DNA of 13,738 nucleotides. Source: Bacteroidota bacterium (GTDB lineage Bacteria; Bacteroidota; Bacteroidia; Flavobacteriales; Flavobacteriaceae). The stretch covers positions 1-13,738 of the forward strand of contig JAJRSY010000185.1 in NCBI GenBank assembly GCA_024278565.1. Reading direction: 5' to 3'. The position numbers and the translations under genes were made by a program. The notes under the pieces are model-generated. The model ran no database searches, had not been told where the DNA came from, and worked only from the letters and a program-made list of their open reading frames with translations. Below, piece after piece: positions 13,286 through 13,738 of this stretch; the stretch's first letter is position 1, and every line of letters starts with the position of its first letter.

Positions 13286-13738
13286 ATGGTAAAAAGACTA
13301 ACAGGCATAGTTTTGACCTTCTGTATGTTCTTATGGGCAGGGGCCTGCAGCAGCGATGACGATGGCTGTATAAGCAGAGGCATGATGAGCGGTATCTGGA
13401 GCGACGGGCAAGAACTCAAGTTCAACGACTCCTTCTTTACCAAGAAGGATACCGACACGACCATAGGGGTACAGGCCTATTTCCTTACAGAGTACTGTAG
13501 AAATAGAATACAGTTTTCCATATCTGAACTCCATAAGGTAGTCGGTCGGCAAAAATTGGTACGGTACAATGCGGACGGAAATTTTGTCATTGGATCAACA
13601 ATTTTGAGAACATTGGACCACGACGCAATTACCGAGCTGTACTTTTTAGATACGTTAAGGCCGCACTATATTGACATTAACGAAATTGACACCCATACCG
13701 TTAGAGGCGTATTGAACGCCACTTATATCGTATGGGAA
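13286..13738 (+). CDS. Surface-type lipoprotein, tandem copy 2, cut by the window end
   Basis: The frame is open for 151 codons from ATG at 13286 to the window edge; by comparison with copy 1 about 25 codons are missing. The N-terminal 60 residues are nearly the same as copy 1, including the lipobox WAGAC and SSDDD, with one extra Lys codon (FTKKDTD). Residues about 70-113 differ clearly (for example NADGNFVIGSTILRTLDHD against NGDGIYGPGTTSITTLDTD). The last 111 bases are identical to 13090-13200. The upstream TCAAGATGGTAAAAAGACT is also the same as before copy 1, so the duplicated unit is about 535 bp and includes the start region. It follows copy 1 by 7 bp in the same operon. More copies may lie beyond the edge. 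Confidence 0.85.
   Translation, partial: MVKRLTGIVLTFCMFLWAGACSSDDDGCISRGMMSGIWSDGQELKFNDSFFTKKDTDTTIGVQAYFLTEYCRNRIQFSISELHKVVGRQKLVRYNADGNFVIGSTILRTLDHDAITELYFLDTLRPHYIDINEIDTHTVRGVLNATYIVWE

Larger units (their letters stand above)
12746..13738 (+). repeat. Tandem duplication of the lipoprotein gene, unit about 535 bp
   Basis: TCAAGATGGTAAAAAGACT occurs at 12746-12764 and 13281-13299, offset 535. The 3' parts match exactly at offset 538 because of one added codon. Similarity is high at both ends and lower in the middle (about 12950-13089 against 13487-13627). The second unit is incomplete. Confidence 0.88.

Overview
The window looks like a chromosomal segment of a flavobacterium (Bacteroidota), probably a marine, sulfatase-carrying Flavobacteriaceae member. 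The signs are promoters of the Bacteroidota type (TTTG, about 19 bp, TAnnTTTG), a type IX secretion (T9SS) C-terminal sorting domain, lipoproteins with an acidic CSSDDD tether typical of surface export in this phylum, the interspersed palindrome CCTGCCTGCCGGCAGGCAGG, and AT-rich leaders without clear Shine-Dalgarno sites. The genus cannot be fixed from the sequence alone.

Layout. 2-343: C-terminal end of the RseP site-2 protease. 361-650: promoter, leader, tRNA-Asn(GTT) and terminator. 667-1310: a decayed type I sulfatase gene (minus strand) split by a 179-bp non-autonomous IS-like element with a TAA target duplication. 1311-3467: tdh-kbl operon (minus), which turns threonine into glycine and acetyl-CoA, facing a divergent Lrp/AsnC regulator (3642-4094) across an AT-rich spacer with two perfect dyads. 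4160-4430: tRNA-Asp(GTC) (minus) with its promoter and terminator. A 50-bp exact copy of its 3' end plus terminator lies 116 bp downstream of it. 4457-10621 (all minus): a lone DUF58/vWA protein, a 394-bp repeat-rich spacer, thioredoxin, and a 1461-residue DNA polymerase III alpha subunit carrying its own N-terminal DEDDh exonuclease.

10791 to the window end (plus): a promoter with a 14-T run in its spacer, a T9SS-secreted zinc metalloprotease, and two tandem near-identical surface-type lipoproteins, the second cut by the window edge. The first lipoprotein start overlaps the protease stop codon, so the three are probably one transcription unit.

Housekeeping functions (replication, redox, tRNA, envelope proteolysis, threonine catabolism) fill most of the window. 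The accessory and least explained part is the 3' end: a possibly phase-variable operon of secreted protease plus duplicating, mosaic lipoproteins. A second point of interest is the sulfatase remnant, where removing the inserted element and one TAA copy exactly restores the reading frame across the junction.
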